In this document: positions 6,171 through 6,499 of the stretch, piece after piece
How the letters are laid out: every line of letters starts with the position of its first letter
Position numbering within the stretch: the first letter of the stretch is position 1
From: Chthoniobacterales bacterium
Lineage (GTDB): Bacteria; Verrucomicrobiota; Verrucomicrobiia; Chthoniobacterales; UBA10450
Assembly (NCBI GenBank): GCA_013812515.1
Contig: JACCTI010000280.1
Coordinates: forward strand, 1-6,499
Length of the DNA: 6,499 nt
Direction of reading: 5' to 3'
Notes under the pieces: generated by a model
Seen by the model: only the letters and a program-made list of their open reading frames with translations
Database searches by the model: none
Told to the model about the DNA's origin: nothing
Position numbers and translations under genes: made by a program

Positions 6171-6499
6171 TCAGGTCTCTTGCCCAGCGGCTTCCGGGTC
6201 TCGAATCGTGTAGCCGATGTGGCGCACGGTTTCGATCAGCGCGGGTGTTCCGATCTTTTTGCGCAGCCGTCCGATGAAAACTTCCACCAGCTTCATGTCG
6301 TACTCGTGTTCTCGTTCCCAAACGCGTTCGCACAGTTCCGTGCGCGTAAAGACACGCCCCGGCTCGCGCATCAGCACCTTTAACAATGTCAGCTCGCGCG
6401 TGGAAAGTTCGATCGGCCTCGTGTCGCGATACACCGCGTGATCTGCGAGATTCAAATTCAAATCGCCGATCCGCAAGACGATGGCCGGCTCCTCCGCAT
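6171..6499 (-). CDS. OmpR/PhoB-family response regulator, C-terminal DNA-binding domain (partial)
   Basis: The last 108 residues of a two-component response regulator are visible. The frame stays open through the right edge, so the receiver domain with the phosphorylated Asp should lie beyond it. The visible part is a winged-helix Trans_reg_C domain: a beta-hairpin segment (LRIGDLNLNL...AVYRD), LSTRELTLLKVLM with the conserved helix-1 pattern, PGRVFTRTEL, and the recognition-helix region LVEVFIGRLRKKIG. It ends with LIETVRHIGYTI, the wing. An internal TTG at 6476 is not the real start. VFIGRLRKK replaces the more common VHIRRLR, so the DNA site may differ from well-known members. Residues after the wing (DPEAAGQET) are a short tail. 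The gene is upstream of and co-directional with aceBAK, where enterobacteria use IclR-type control. A regulatory link is possible but not shown. Confidence 0.93.
   Translation of the reverse strand, partial: AEEPAIVLRIGDLNLNLADHAVYRDTRPIELSTRELTLLKVLMREPGRVFTRTELCERVWEREHEYDMKLVEVFIGRLRKKIGTPALIETVRHIGYTIRDPEAAGQET

Overview
The window is a GC-rich (by eye close to 60%) stretch of ordinary bacterial chromosome. It is dominated by a complete glyoxylate-shunt operon on the minus strand. Reading that strand from right to left, it holds the C-terminal end of an OmpR/PhoB-family response regulator (cut by the window edge), malate synthase A (aceB), isocitrate lyase (aceA), isocitrate dehydrogenase kinase/phosphatase (aceK) and a 100-residue protein of unknown function. 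aceB, aceA and aceK are packed with almost no spacing: 5 nt between aceB and aceA, and none between aceA and aceK. The order is that of the classical aceBAK operon.

The left part holds two other genes. Bases 1-322 encode the first 107 residues of a KefB/KefC-type cation:proton antiporter on the minus strand. Divergent from it, on the plus strand, is a stand-alone 179-residue NuoI-type protein with two complete [4Fe-4S] cysteine motifs (531-1070). No other complex I gene is nearby. The 208-base divergent gap between them carries a plausible sigma70-type promoter for the antiporter and an extended -10 just before the nuoI start. The nuoI-type gene and the unknown gene converge with only 9 bases between their stops.

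Together, aceB and aceA let the cell grow on acetate or fatty acids by skipping the decarboxylating steps of the TCA cycle. AceK sets the flux at the branch point by phosphorylating isocitrate dehydrogenase. The response regulator directly upstream and the unknown gene directly downstream could be functionally linked, but that is inferred from position only. A 10-bp perfect direct repeat, 63 bp apart, flanks the short region in front of aceB and is a candidate operator.

The taxon cannot be fixed from the sequence. The three ace enzymes resemble enterobacterial homologues as I remember them, in length and motifs. However, most starts lack a clear Shine-Dalgarno, and the NuoI-type protein and small unknown protein do not look proteobacterial to me. 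A soil Verrucomicrobia- or Acidobacteria-like bacterium is a low-confidence guess. I see no mobile element, CRISPR array, tRNA or rRNA, and no clearly new multi-gene system. The points most worth a second look are a probable Asp-to-Glu change at a catalytic position of AceK, the repeat in front of aceB, the unknown gene after aceK and the orphan NuoI-type protein.
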